NCBI GenBank assembly: GCA_031422555.1
Contig: JANPLZ010000005.1
Location: 1-39,010 of the forward strand
Length of the DNA stretch: 39,010 bases
Source of the DNA: JANNAT01 sp031422555
GTDB taxonomy: Bacteria; Pseudomonadota; Alphaproteobacteria; Rhodobacterales; Rhodobacteraceae
Reading direction: 5' to 3'
The notes below the pieces were generated by a model that did no database searches, was not told the origin of the DNA, and saw only the letters and a program-made list of their open reading frames with translations. A program made the position numbers and the translations under genes. Shown piece after piece: positions 23,106-31,555 of this stretch; the stretch's first letter is position 1; each line of letters opens with the position of its first letter.

Positions 23106-23318
23106 CTATCGCAGCCGTTTTGCCTGATTTGCCAGCTGTCGCGCCCGTTTTGCAGCCATCGCATCGTCTTGCGGCGGTTGCTCATCGCCTGTATCCGCCT
23201 CCGTCTGCGGCCCGCGTCCCCGCCGCGCAAACATTCCCATGCCCTTGTCCAGCGCGCCGTTGATCACCCGGCGCAGCACAGTGTTGATGACCATCTGGAT
23301 TATTTTGCCGATATCCAT
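23106..23318 (-). CDS. Small protein of unknown function after scpB
   Basis: 70 residues: an amphipathic or weakly hydrophobic N-terminal third (MDIGKIIQMVINTVLRRVIN), a Gly/Arg patch, an acidic linker (TEADTGDEQPPQDD) and a basic C-terminus (KRARQLANQAKRLR). The start lies three bases after the scpB stop, with GAGGATTAGGCA as ribosome-binding site inside the scpB end, so it is translationally coupled. I do not recognise a family with function. Position after scpA-scpB suggests co-expression but not necessarily a shared role; membrane association of the first helix is possible. Confidence 0.7.
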   Translation of the reverse strand: MDIGKIIQMVINTVLRRVINGALDKGMGMFARRGRGPQTEADTGDEQPPQDDAMAAKRARQLANQAKRLR

Positions 23319-23321
23319 TGC

Positions 23322-23990
23322 CTAATCCTCAAATAATTCGCTTTGCCCGGTTTGGGCATCGTCTTCGTCCGGTCCCGCGGCCATCGCCCCCGGCAGCGGA
23401 CGGTTGTCCAGCAATCCAGCCTGACGCAACTCTTTCAAGCCCGGCAGATCGCGTGCCGATTCCAGACCGAAATGATCCAGAAAATGATCCGTCACCACAA
23501 AGGTCACCGGCCTGCCCGGCGTCATGCGGCGGCGGCCCAGCCGGATCCAGTCCAGTTCCAGCAACATATCCACCGTGCCCCGGCTAACGGCGACTCCGCG
23601 GATTTCTTCAATCTCGGCCCGGGTAACGGGTTGGTGATACGCCACAATTGCCAAGGTTTCGATAGCCGCGCGCGACAGTTTGCGCTGCTCGGCGGTTTCT
23701 TTTTGCATCAAATGTCCAAGATCAGGCGCGGTGCGCAGCGCATAGGCGTCACCGATGCGCACGATCTGCACGCCGCGCCCGTCATAGCGGCGGCGCAAGG
23801 TGACCAGTGCTTCGGCGGGGTCGGCGCCATGCGGCATGCGGGCGATCAGTTCGGCCAATGTGACCGGCGTGGCAGAGGCAAACAAGATCGCCTCGACCAT
23901 GCGTTCCTGTTCGGCCAATGGCGGGGCTTCAAACAGGGTTTTTTCGGCAGGTTCGGGCAGGGCCGGTTTGGTCATATCAGGTTCGCTCAT
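23322..23990 (-). CDS. scpB: Segregation and condensation protein B
   Basis: ScpB is a winged-helix kleisin partner that binds ScpA and SMC for chromosome compaction. 222 residues from ATG 23990, with tandem winged helices: MVEAILFASATPVTLAELIARMP opens the first, and ETLAIVAYHQPVTRAEIEEIRGV opens the second. VTDHFLDHFGL is near the end of the fold, followed by an acidic tail. The ATG overlaps the scpA stop by four bases; the open frame to 24164 is only scpA antisense-frame sequence. Third gene of nagZ-scpA-scpB, a standard order in Rhodobacteraceae. Confidence 0.95.
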   Translation of the reverse strand: MSEPDMTKPALPEPAEKTLFEAPPLAEQERMVEAILFASATPVTLAELIARMPHGADPAEALVTLRRRYDGRGVQIVRIGDAYALRTAPDLGHLMQKETAEQRKLSRAAIETLAIVAYHQPVTRAEIEEIRGVAVSRGTVDMLLELDWIRLGRRRMTPGRPVTFVVTDHFLDHFGLESARDLPGLKELRQAGLLDNRPLPGAMAAGPDEDDAQTGQSELFED

Positions 23991-24787
23991 GGCGCGTCCT
24001 TGCGGCGGATCATCAGGGGCGCAAACACCTCGCCCTGGCGCAAATGCACCTGGCCGCGCTTGGCCAACTCCAGAATGGCTGCAAAATGCGCCGCGGTGGC
24101 CGATCTGCGCCGCTCTGGCGAGATGTTCCAGCCATCGGGCATAAAGCTGGTCAGATCGGACCACTCGCCTGCATAGCCCAGAAGGCAGCGCATCCGCTCA
24201 AGCGCTTGTTCCATCGTGTAAATATTCTGGCGATCAAAGGCATAGGGGCGAAATTCATCCTTGGTGCGGATGCGGGCATAGGCGCGCATCACATCCAGCA
24301 ACGTGGCGCTATAGGTGATTTTGGTGCGCCGGGTGACGTCTTCGGGCAGACCGCGGGCGAAAAAATCACGCCCCAGTTGATCGCGCCCCATCAGGCGCGC
24401 GGCGGCATCGCGCATCGCCGCCAGCCGTTCCAACTGATAGGCCAGATGCTGCGCCAAATCATCGGCGGAAGGCCCGGCATCCCCGGGTTCGGGCGGCAAC
24501 AGCAGGCGCGATTTCAGATAGGCCAGCCACGCCGCCATCACCAGATAATCGGCGGCCAGTTCCAGCCGCAAGTCCTGCGCTTGGGCCACGAATTTCAGAT
24601 ATTGCTCGGCCAGTTGCAGCACCGAGATGCGGCGCAGATCTACTTTCTGCGTGCGTGACAGCATCAACAGCAAATCCAGCGGGCCTTCAAAGCCGTCGAT
24701 GTCAAGGATCAACGCCTCATCCGCCTGCCGGTCCGCAGGCGAAGGACGGCCCAATTGGCCCCAATCATCGGTGTCGGTTTCAGCCAT
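23987..24787 (-). CDS. scpA: Segregation and condensation protein A (kleisin)
   Basis: A kleisin that bridges the SMC heads, 266 residues. The N-terminal SMC-neck-binding domain has FEGPLDLLLMLSRTQKVDL and ISVLQLAEQYL; the ADYLVMAAWLAYLKSRLLLP helix is a hallmark; the C-terminal winged helix has VTSFxAILELAKRGQV-like sequence (AHFAAILELAKRGQVHLRQ). The start at ATG 24787 overlaps the end of nagZ by eight bases. The frame continues to 24841 without similarity. SMC itself is not in the window. Confidence 0.95.
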   Translation of the reverse strand: MAETDTDDWGQLGRPSPADRQADEALILDIDGFEGPLDLLLMLSRTQKVDLRRISVLQLAEQYLKFVAQAQDLRLELAADYLVMAAWLAYLKSRLLLPPEPGDAGPSADDLAQHLAYQLERLAAMRDAAARLMGRDQLGRDFFARGLPEDVTRRTKITYSATLLDVMRAYARIRTKDEFRPYAFDRQNIYTMEQALERMRCLLGYAGEWSDLTSFMPDGWNISPERRRSATAAHFAAILELAKRGQVHLRQGEVFAPLMIRRKDAP

Positions 24788-25793
24788 GCGCGCCCTGCTC
24801 CATCGCCTGCAAAAACTCGGCTTCCAGCGCTGCAATGTCAACGGCTAAGGGAATTGCGCGCCGGGCCAGGGCCTGCGATGCGCGGCTTTGTGCGGCAGCC
24901 GTCATGTCGCCCGCTGCCACAGCGACGGCAATCATCTGCGCCAGATCGCCTTTGCAATGCAGCGCAATATCACAGCCCGCCGCGATGGCGCGTGCGGTGC
25001 GATCCGTCAAATCCCCCGAAAGCGCGTTCATATTCAAATCATCAGTCATCAAAAGCCCTGCAAACCCAATGACATCACGGATGATCTTGATCATGTCTGG
25101 CGACTGTGTGGCCGGGCGGGTGGCATCCACCGCCGCAAAGATGATATGCGCCGTCATCGCCATCGGCAGGTCGATCAGCGCGCGAAACGGCGCAAAATCG
25201 GTGGCGGTCAGATCGGCCAGATCGGCCGTCACCGTGGGCAGATCGTGATGGGTGTCGGCGGTGGCGCGGCCATGCCCCGGCAGATGTTTGACCACCGGCA
25301 ATACCCCCATCGCCAGATGCGCATCAGCCACGGCGCGAGCAATGTGGGTGACGGATTGCGCATCCGTGCCATAGCAGCGGTTGCGCAAAAACGGATGGGT
25401 GGCGGCGCTGGCAATATCGGCAACCGGGGCGCAATTGGCGTCGATGCCAACGGCGCGCAATTCGGCGGCAATCATCATGGAACGCAGCGCCATCGCGCGC
25501 GCGGCTTGCGCCCCCGCCCGCGCAACCGTGTCCAGCGGCGGTTGCCAGTCACGCCAATGCGGCGCGCCCAACCGCTGCACCCGCCCGCCTTCCTGATCTA
25601 TCAGGACAGGCGCATCGCGGCCAACAGCGTTGCGCAAATCGGCCGTCAGGCGGCGCAACTGATCAGGGTTTTCGACGTTGCGCGCGAAGATGATAAAGCC
25701 GAACGGATCATACTCACGAAAGAAATCAGCCTCTTGCACCAACAAAACCGGGCCTGCGCATCCAAAGATGGCAGCGCCGCGCCCGATGGTCAT
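24780..25793 (-). CDS. nagZ: Beta-N-acetylhexosaminidase NagZ
   Basis: A GH3 enzyme that removes GlcNAc from GlcNAc-anhydroMurNAc peptides in cell-wall recycling, in the cytoplasm. 337 residues; LIDQEGGRVQRL at 64-75 binds the sugar, KHLPGHG at 169-175 with His182/His183 is the mobile acid/base loop, and Asp252 in MTDDLNM is the expected nucleophile. The ATG at 25793 overlaps the stop of the SPOR gene (ATGA). The frame is open to 25982 in a shadow. The operon runs SPOR, nagZ, scpA, scpB, small protein. Confidence 0.94.
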   Translation of the reverse strand: MTIGRGAAIFGCAGPVLLVQEADFFREYDPFGFIIFARNVENPDQLRRLTADLRNAVGRDAPVLIDQEGGRVQRLGAPHWRDWQPPLDTVARAGAQAARAMALRSMMIAAELRAVGIDANCAPVADIASAATHPFLRNRCYGTDAQSVTHIARAVADAHLAMGVLPVVKHLPGHGRATADTHHDLPTVTADLADLTATDFAPFRALIDLPMAMTAHIIFAAVDATRPATQSPDMIKIIRDVIGFAGLLMTDDLNMNALSGDLTDRTARAIAAGCDIALHCKGDLAQMIAVAVAAGDMTAAAQSRASQALARRAIPLAVDIAALEAEFLQAMEQGAHG

Positions 25794-26800
25794 CTTTGGG
25801 CTACCGGGATGCACGAGGCGTTTTCGGCCAACAGGGTGACACAGAATTTGCGCGCCTCGTCTTCGCCCGCAAAGCCGTGCGCGCGCAGACGGTAAAAGGT
25901 GCGCCCGCCACTTTGCGCCGATTGCACCACCATCGCCTTGGCCGCCATCAGATCGGCAAAGCGGGTTTGCAGTTTGGCCCATTCGGCACGTGCCGCCGCT
26001 TCGTCATCAAACGCGCCCAGTTGCACAAGGCGGGTGCCGGCGGCGATGACTGCGGGGTCAATTTCCAACGGGGCCACAGCCGCCACGGTTTGCACCTCAC
26101 TGACCGCCACATCCGCCGCCGTTGCCACAGCCGCCTCGGGCAACACTTGCGGGCGCAGCCGGGGGCGCAGCGATTTCACCGCAACGGGTGTGGCGTCCAG
26201 ACTGGTATCATCGCTCAGGGCCAGATCGGTATCGGCCAAAGCCGCCGCCAGAGCCAGTTCAACCGCCTCGGCCTGGGTTTGCGGTGCAGCTTCCAGCACG
26301 ATGACTTGCGGGGCAGTAATCTCTTGCGGTGCCATGATGTCCGACGCGGCGATGTCTGCTACCGCAAGCCCCGATGACGCGGCCTGCGGCGGGGTTGCCA
26401 GCACCGCCTGATCGGCAGTGTCGATCAGCGCCGTCTCGGGGGCCCCGACCAATCCGGCCACATCTTCGGCGGCCAATTCCGCCCCTTTGGGGGCCAGCAT
26501 CAGGCTTTCGGGCAACGGCATCGCAACGCCTGCCGAGGCAATGGCATTCACCGACAGGCCCTGATGCGCCATCACATCGCCGCCCGGATTGTCGGGTGCC
26601 ACCCGCAACGGCCCGGCAAGCGCGCGAAACACCGGAATACCGTTCACATCGCGCACCGCCAGCTTGTATCCCCAAACCGCCATTCCAACGATCAGCGCCA
26701 CCGAAAGGGCCGCCCCCGCCAGATTGACCGCCCGGCTGACCCGCCCATTCAGGGGTGCAGCGTAACCGCCATCGAAATCATCGAATTTCACATCCGCCAT
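25790..26800 (-). CDS. SPOR-domain membrane protein
   Basis: 336 residues: a cytoplasmic N-terminus (MADVKFDDFDGGYAAPL), one TM helix (about 25-45, AALSVALIVGMAVWG), a long Ala/Pro/Val-rich periplasmic linker, and a C-terminal SPOR domain (about 255-336: VQLGAFDDEAAARAEW ... GGRTFYRLRAHGFAGEDEA) that binds denuded septal glycan. Family members mark division sites. The ATG at 26800 has GAGGCAAAG upstream; the frame extends to 26836. First gene of the nagZ-scpAB operon, 89 bp after argS in the same direction. Confidence 0.92.
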   Translation of the reverse strand: MADVKFDDFDGGYAAPLNGRVSRAVNLAGAALSVALIVGMAVWGYKLAVRDVNGIPVFRALAGPLRVAPDNPGGDVMAHQGLSVNAIASAGVAMPLPESLMLAPKGAELAAEDVAGLVGAPETALIDTADQAVLATPPQAASSGLAVADIAASDIMAPQEITAPQVIVLEAAPQTQAEAVELALAAALADTDLALSDDTSLDATPVAVKSLRPRLRPQVLPEAAVATAADVAVSEVQTVAAVAPLEIDPAVIAAGTRLVQLGAFDDEAAARAEWAKLQTRFADLMAAKAMVVQSAQSGGRTFYRLRAHGFAGEDEARKFCVTLLAENASCIPVAQR

Positions 26801-26888
26801 CTTTGCCTCATGTGCCGGGGTGATACATGCCACCACAGCTTTATTTGTCCGCGTGTTCCGGGTTCACATTTTTGACTGGCGCTGTTGG

Positions 26889-28634
26889 TCAGCGCATTTC
26901 TTCAACCGGTTTGACACCAAGGATACCCAAGCCCGCCGAAATCACAACGCCAGTGGCGCGCGCCAGTGCAAGTTTTGCCAAAGTTGTTGCTGCATTGCCG
27001 TCCTGCACGAAACGCAAGGCTGGATCATCGTTGCCCTTGTTCCACAGCGCATGAAATTCCGACGCCAATTCATAGAGATAAAACGCCACGCGGTGCGGCT
27101 CGTTGGCTTTGGCGGCGATTTCGACTAGACGCGGCCATTCGGCGATTTTGCGCGCCATTTCCAACTCGGCGGCGTGACCCAGTTGCGCAAAATCTGCCGA
27201 CAAAAGCGCAGAATCGGTGCAAACCACCCCCGCATCCGTGGCCTTGCGCAGCACCGAATTGATCCGGGCATTGGCATATTGCACGTAGAAAACCGGATTG
27301 TCCTTGGATTGTTCCAGCACTTTTGCGAAGTCAAAATCCAGCGCCACATCGTTTTTGCGCGTCAACATCATAAAGCGCGTCACATCCGCGCCCGCCTGTT
27401 CAACCACATCGCGCAGGGTCACGAACGTGCCGGCGCGTTTGGACATCTTGAACGGCTCGCCGCCTTTGAACAGCTTGACCAGTTGAACCAGCTTGATGTC
27501 CAGCGTCACCCGGCCGCCCGACAAGGCCCGCACCGCCGCCTTCATCCGTTTGACATAGCCGCCGTGATCGGCACCCAGAATGTCGATCAATTCGTCAAAG
27601 CCGCGGTTCACCTTGTCAAAATGATAGGCGATATCGGGGGCGAAATAAGTCCAGCTGCCATCGGATTTCTGCACCGGCCGGTCGACATCATCGCCATGCG
27701 CGGTTGATCGGAACAGCATCTGTTCGCGCGGCTCCCAGTCATCGGTGGTCTTGCCTTTGGGCGGCTCCAGCGTGCCCATATAAATCAGATCCATGCCGCG
27801 CAGCGCCTCGATCGCGGCTTCGATCTGGCCGGTGCCATACAGCGCCTTTTCCGATGAAAACACATCCATGGTGACGCCCAGCAACGCCAGATCTTCGCGG
27901 ATCATCGCCATCATCATATCGGCGGCAAAGACCCGCAGGTCGGCCAGCCAATCTTGCTCGGGCTTGTCCAGCAGGGTTTCGCCGTATTTTGCCTTCAGCG
28001 CCTCGCCGACCGGGATCAAATAATCGCCAGGATACAGGCCCTCGCGGATTTCAGGTTCCAGCCCATGCGCCTCGCGGTAACGCTCAAACGCCGAGCGCGC
28101 CAACACATCCACCTGCGCGCCGCCATCGTTGATGTAATATTCGCGCGTCACATCCCAACCGGCAAAGGCCAGCAACCGCGACAACGCATCGCCAACCACC
28201 GCCCCGCGCACATGGCCCACATGCATGGGCCCCGTCGGATTGGCCGAGACAAATTCGACATTCACCCGCCGCCCCTGCCCCAGCGTTGATGCGCCAAACG
28301 TCGGCCCCTGTGCGAGGGCCGCGCGCACCACGCCCTGCCACAGCGCCGGTGCCAGCGTCAGGTTCAAAAACCCCGGACCTGCAACCTCGACGCCCGCAAC
28401 GCGCGGATCGGCCAACAGTTTGGCGACCAAAGCATCGGCAATCACCCGCGGGTTCAGGCCCGCAGGCTTGGCCAGCACCATCGCCGCATTGGTTGCCATA
28501 TCGCCATGGGCTGCATCGCGCGGCGGCTCGACGGTGATGGCCCCCATGTCCAATCCGCCCGGCAAATCCCCTGCCGCCACCAAAGCGGCCAGATTTTCCA
28601 ACACCAACCCGCGGATTTCAGCAAAGAGATTCAT
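26889..28634 (-). CDS. argS: Arginine-tRNA ligase
   Basis: Class I arginyl-tRNA synthetase, 581 residues. An N-terminal additional domain (about 1-110) contacts the D-loop; the HIGH-type motif is HVGH at 138-141 within ANPTGPMHVGHVRGAV; the KMSKS-type motif is KMSK at 396-399 (EPFKMSKRAG); the DALR anticodon domain follows (FYVQYANARINSVLRKA to the C-terminus). The ATG at 28634 is preceded by AGGAAATGATCAA; the frame is open to 28880 without similarity. It begins the SPOR-nagZ-scp stretch. Confidence 0.97.
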   Translation of the reverse strand: MNLFAEIRGLVLENLAALVAAGDLPGGLDMGAITVEPPRDAAHGDMATNAAMVLAKPAGLNPRVIADALVAKLLADPRVAGVEVAGPGFLNLTLAPALWQGVVRAALAQGPTFGASTLGQGRRVNVEFVSANPTGPMHVGHVRGAVVGDALSRLLAFAGWDVTREYYINDGGAQVDVLARSAFERYREAHGLEPEIREGLYPGDYLIPVGEALKAKYGETLLDKPEQDWLADLRVFAADMMMAMIREDLALLGVTMDVFSSEKALYGTGQIEAAIEALRGMDLIYMGTLEPPKGKTTDDWEPREQMLFRSTAHGDDVDRPVQKSDGSWTYFAPDIAYHFDKVNRGFDELIDILGADHGGYVKRMKAAVRALSGGRVTLDIKLVQLVKLFKGGEPFKMSKRAGTFVTLRDVVEQAGADVTRFMMLTRKNDVALDFDFAKVLEQSKDNPVFYVQYANARINSVLRKATDAGVVCTDSALLSADFAQLGHAAELEMARKIAEWPRLVEIAAKANEPHRVAFYLYELASEFHALWNKGNDDPALRFVQDGNAATTLAKLALARATGVVISAGLGILGVKPVEEMR

Positions 28635-28692
28635 TTGATCATTTCCTGTCTTACGCAGCCGGGCATGCCAGAGCGCGCAAGTCAGGTCAAGG

Positions 28693-29184
28693 TTACGCCC
28701 CCGCCCGCCATTCGTTAAGGGCGGGGTTTTCGTCCGACGGGGCGCCCGATACCGGGGCGGACGCGGCCAGACCGGGCGGCAATGTGACGGGACGGTTGCG
28801 GAAATAATAGGTCTCACGCGCGCCAAAGTAAAACGCCACCACCGCCCCCAATAGCCACCACAGCGGCTCTGGCACCGCATTCAACCCCACCATGCGTTGG
28901 GCAAACTGCACCGGGTCCATCATGGCATAGACAAACAGCCCAATGGTGCCAAAGGCCAATAGGGGCCGCGGCAAGCGGTTGATGCCATTCACCAGACGGT
29001 CAAACCAGCCCACCGACGGGTTGCCATATTCCGCGCCCAACTGGCGCAATGCGGCCATCTGCGCTTCGGCAGACAGCTCCATCCGCTTGGTGGCCGACGG
29101 CACAAACACCTCGGCCACACCGCGCGCCGCATCGCCAAGGGCTGCCACGGCGCCCGGGGCGATCAAAGATCCGATCACCCCCAT
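28693..29184 (-). CDS. GTA-type holin (three-TM family)
   Basis: 163 residues. Hydrophobic stretches at about 5-20, 74-91 (LLAFGTIGLFVYAMMD) and 107-122 (PLWWLLGAVVAFYFGA), with AEYGNPSVGWFDRLVNGINRLPRPL before the second, match the GTA_holin_3TM family (PF11351). It should open the inner membrane so the partner endolysin reaches the wall. It overlaps the endolysin gene by ten bases and is read after it. In Rhodobacter capsulatus the GTA lysis genes lie apart from the structural cluster, and the same seems true here. The C-terminus is Pro/Ala-rich and probably cytoplasmic. Confidence 0.88.
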   Translation of the reverse strand: MGVIGSLIAPGAVAALGDAARGVAEVFVPSATKRMELSAEAQMAALRQLGAEYGNPSVGWFDRLVNGINRLPRPLLAFGTIGLFVYAMMDPVQFAQRMVGLNAVPEPLWWLLGAVVAFYFGARETYYFRNRPVTLPPGLAASAPVSGAPSDENPALNEWRAGA

Positions 29185-29786
29185 GCGGCCACCCGCGCGC
29201 GGTGCTGGGCGTCGCTAAGATGATATTTCGGGGCGATGAAGTCTTCGGCGCGGGTAATCCACCCGCCCTTGCCGCCAGACTTGGTGCGGGCATATTTGCG
29301 ACTGGCGGGGCGGGCATCAGCCAAAGCATAGTAATAATTGCGCCGCGCAATGCCGTAGGCATCCGCCAGATGGCTTGGGGCTGCGGCATAGGCCGCGTCA
29401 GCCGCGCGCAGGGTTTGCGCCCCGATCTGGCCATCTGCCTCGCAAGGCTGACCCATCTGGGTCAACAACCGCTGCAACACTTTCACCGCATTGCCGCCCG
29501 CGTTGACATACATGTCAAACACCGACGCCTGCAAAACCTCGGGCAAACCAATCAGCCCGGGGCGGCGAAAGTAATGCTCGATATAGATATCAACCGCTTG
29601 AGCGGCGGTCAGGCGGCGCACATCGGCAAGATCAATGCGGGCGTCATTGGTGATATCAAGACCAAGCCGCCGCAGTGTATGGATGGTCACGCCGTGGTTT
29701 GTGGCCCCACCGGGATCATCGGGGTCGTCCACGAACCCGCCTTCCCGCGCAACAATCTCTGTCGCCAATTCCTGCACAGATTTCAT
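29175..29786 (-). CDS. GTA-type endolysin (glycosyl hydrolase 108)
   Basis: A peptidoglycan muramidase of 203 residues. The N-terminal GH108 domain shows the catalytic Glu15 in REGGFVDDPDDPGGATNHGVT-type sequence (residues 14-33), then YIEHYFRRP; the C-terminal PG_binding_3 domain covers about 115-190 (DGQIGAQTL ... ARRNYYYALA). No signal peptide, as expected for a holin-dependent lysin. The start ATG 29786 has a strong AGGAGG upstream; the frame is open to 29858. It is the first gene of a two-gene lysis unit; phage capsid or terminase genes are absent. A prophage remnant is the alternative. Confidence 0.9.
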   Translation of the reverse strand: MKSVQELATEIVAREGGFVDDPDDPGGATNHGVTIHTLRRLGLDITNDARIDLADVRRLTAAQAVDIYIEHYFRRPGLIGLPEVLQASVFDMYVNAGGNAVKVLQRLLTQMGQPCEADGQIGAQTLRAADAAYAAAPSHLADAYGIARRNYYYALADARPASRKYARTKSGGKGGWITRAEDFIAPKYHLSDAQHRARVAAWG

Positions 29787-29896
29787 CTGCCGCCTCCTTG
29801 GATCGCCCCAAGGCCAAGGTTGCACCAAGGATGTTAACGCCGACAAACCACGCCGCACGCAGCAACGCCGACAATTTGATTAAAACTTGCGCTTCA

Positions 29897-29964
29897 TCTG
29901 TTCAAAAATATCCCACGGGGGGAGGCAATCCGACGGATTGCCGCTTGGGGGTGTGAAACCCCCC
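29897..29964 (-). repeat. 3'-end two-hairpin element, copy B
   Basis: On the minus strand, 14 nt after the ccmE stop. Hairpin 1: GGGGG with CCCCC, loop TTTCACA (29947-29963). Hairpin 2: a perfect 8-bp stem at 29924-29942 (GGCAATCC/GGATTGCC with a 3-nt loop). Then the 25-bp core at 29897-29921, identical to copies A and C. Hairpin 2 differs from copy A in paired bases (AATCGC/GCGATT in A, AATCC/GGATT here), i.e. with covariation. Probable terminator of ccmE. Confidence 0.7.
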
Positions 29965-29977
29965 TCTTGCTGTGGCG

Positions 29978-30430
29978 TTAAGGCGTGGGTGCGACGTAAA
30001 CGCCCTGATCCTTCAACGCGTCGATGACTTCCTTTGGCATATAGCTTTCGTCATGCTTGGCCAAAATCTCGGTGGCTACGAAAACATCGCCCTGCATTGC
30101 TCCGGTGCCGACCATGCCCTGCCCTTCGGCAAACAAATCGGGCAATACGCCGGTGAATCTGGCCTGCACGGTTTGGCTTGTGTCCGTCACCGCAAAACTG
30201 ACGGTCTCGCCCTGCCCGCGGGTCAGACTGCCCGCAGCCACCAGCCCGCCGATGCGAAACACTTCGCCGGGGCCCGGCGGGTCGGACAGCACCTGACTGG
30301 GCGAGCGGAAAAAGTTGATCCCGTCGCGCATGCCGTAACCAATCAGCGCCGACGCCCCGATCAGTGCTGCGAACGCCAAAGCGATCACTTGGATACGCCG
30401 TTGTTTTTTCAGTCCTTTCAGGCCAGCCAT
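29978..30430 (-). CDS. ccmE: Cytochrome c maturation protein CcmE (heme chaperone)
   Basis: A periplasmic heme chaperone that takes heme from CcmABCD and passes it to apocytochrome c. 150 residues: a basic cytoplasmic N-terminus (KGLKKQRRIQ), one TM anchor (about 14-31), an OB-fold (FRIGGLVAAGSL ... VQARFTGVLPDLF) and the heme site His126 with Tyr130 in LAKHDESYMP. The start is an ATG ten bases after the argC stop, so it is cotranscribed with argC; the other ccm genes are not here. The 3'-end element (copy B) follows. Confidence 0.95.
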   Translation of the reverse strand: MAGLKGLKKQRRIQVIALAFAALIGASALIGYGMRDGINFFRSPSQVLSDPPGPGEVFRIGGLVAAGSLTRGQGETVSFAVTDTSQTVQARFTGVLPDLFAEGQGMVGTGAMQGDVFVATEILAKHDESYMPKEVIDALKDQGVYVAPTP

Positions 30431-30440
30431 AGCGCGCGCC

Positions 30441-31466
30441 TTACGGGAAAATCGGGGCCAGCATCAGCCCCTCGGTTTCCGCCAAGCCCAGCATCAGGTT
30501 GCCATTTTGCAGCGCTTGGCCCGATGATCCCTTGGTCAGATTGTCCAGCACCGACACCACCACGGCGCGGCCCGGCACCCGGTCGCCAATGACGCCCAGA
30601 TGGCAAAAATTGGACCCCGCAATATCGCGCGTCGATGGCAACTGGCCAAAGGGCAGCACCTGCACAAACGGCTCTGCCGCGTAGGCGTCGCTTAGCACCC
30701 GGTGAATGGTCGCGGCCTCGCCGCGCACATAGGTGGTGGCCAGAATACCGCGGTTCATCGGCAACAGATGCGGGGTGAATTGAATATGCACGGGCCGGCC
30801 CGCCAGCAGACTGAATTCCTGATCAAATTCGCCCAGATGCCGGTGTTTGCCGCCCGCCCCATAGGCATGGGTGCCGCCTGCCAGTTCGGCGTGAAGAAGG
30901 TTTTCCTTCAACGACCGCCCCGCCCCCGACACGCCCGCTTTCAGATCAATCAGGATGGTGTCCAGATCAATCACCCCCGCCGAAATCAGCGGGCGCAGCG
31001 CGTATTGCCCGGCCGCCGCGTTACAGCCGGTGCCTGCCACAAGGCGTGCGGCACGGATATTGTCGCGGTAAAACTCGGTCAGGCCATACACCGCCTCGCG
31101 CTGCAAATCGGGGGCAGAATGCGGCTGGCCATACCATTTTTCGTAGTCCGCCACATCGCGCAGCCGGAAATCCGCCGACAGATCGACAATTTTCAGCGAT
31201 TTGGGCAAGGCGGCCACAACCACTTGGGTGGTCGCATGCGGCAGCGCGCAAAAGCACAGATCGACGCCGGAAAAATCAATCTCGTCGATTTTTTGCAAGC
31301 GCGGCAATGCAAGATGGCGCAGAAACGGAAAGACTTCGGCCATCGCCATGCCAGCCTTGCGATCGGCAGACAGCGCCACGATTTTCATCGACGGATGCGT
31401 GGCGATCAGGCGCACCAGTTCCGCCCCGGTATAGCCCGAGGCCCCCAATATCGCGATCCGCTGCAT
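30441..31466 (-). CDS. argC: N-acetyl-gamma-glutamyl-phosphate reductase
   Basis: Third step of arginine biosynthesis, NADPH-dependent. 341 residues: Rossmann motif GASGYTGAELVRL at 8-20, and catalytic Cys148 in VAGTGCNAAAGQYALRPL. The TGCN context differs from the PGCY context of E. coli-type ArgC. Later KAGVSGAGRSLKENLLHAE and HRHLGEFDQE are expected in the C-terminal domain. The ATG at 31466 has AAGGAC at suitable distance; the frame opens to 31526. It leads a small argC-ccmE transcript. Confidence 0.94.
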   Translation of the reverse strand: MQRIAILGASGYTGAELVRLIATHPSMKIVALSADRKAGMAMAEVFPFLRHLALPRLQKIDEIDFSGVDLCFCALPHATTQVVVAALPKSLKIVDLSADFRLRDVADYEKWYGQPHSAPDLQREAVYGLTEFYRDNIRAARLVAGTGCNAAAGQYALRPLISAGVIDLDTILIDLKAGVSGAGRSLKENLLHAELAGGTHAYGAGGKHRHLGEFDQEFSLLAGRPVHIQFTPHLLPMNRGILATTYVRGEAATIHRVLSDAYAAEPFVQVLPFGQLPSTRDIAGSNFCHLGVIGDRVPGRAVVVSVLDNLTKGSSGQALQNGNLMLGLAETEGLMLAPIFP

Positions 31467-31555
31467 GTTGGCCGTCCTTATCGCTGCATTCGGTGCAGAT
31501 GTGGCGACGCAGGCGTGCAGATGCAAGAGGAAATTGGCCGCACCCCTGCGGCGGT

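Noticed and set aside
28693..29786. Remnant of an ordinary prophage
   Set aside because: Only holin and lysin are present and both look like GTA families. It cannot be fully excluded without the rest of the genome.
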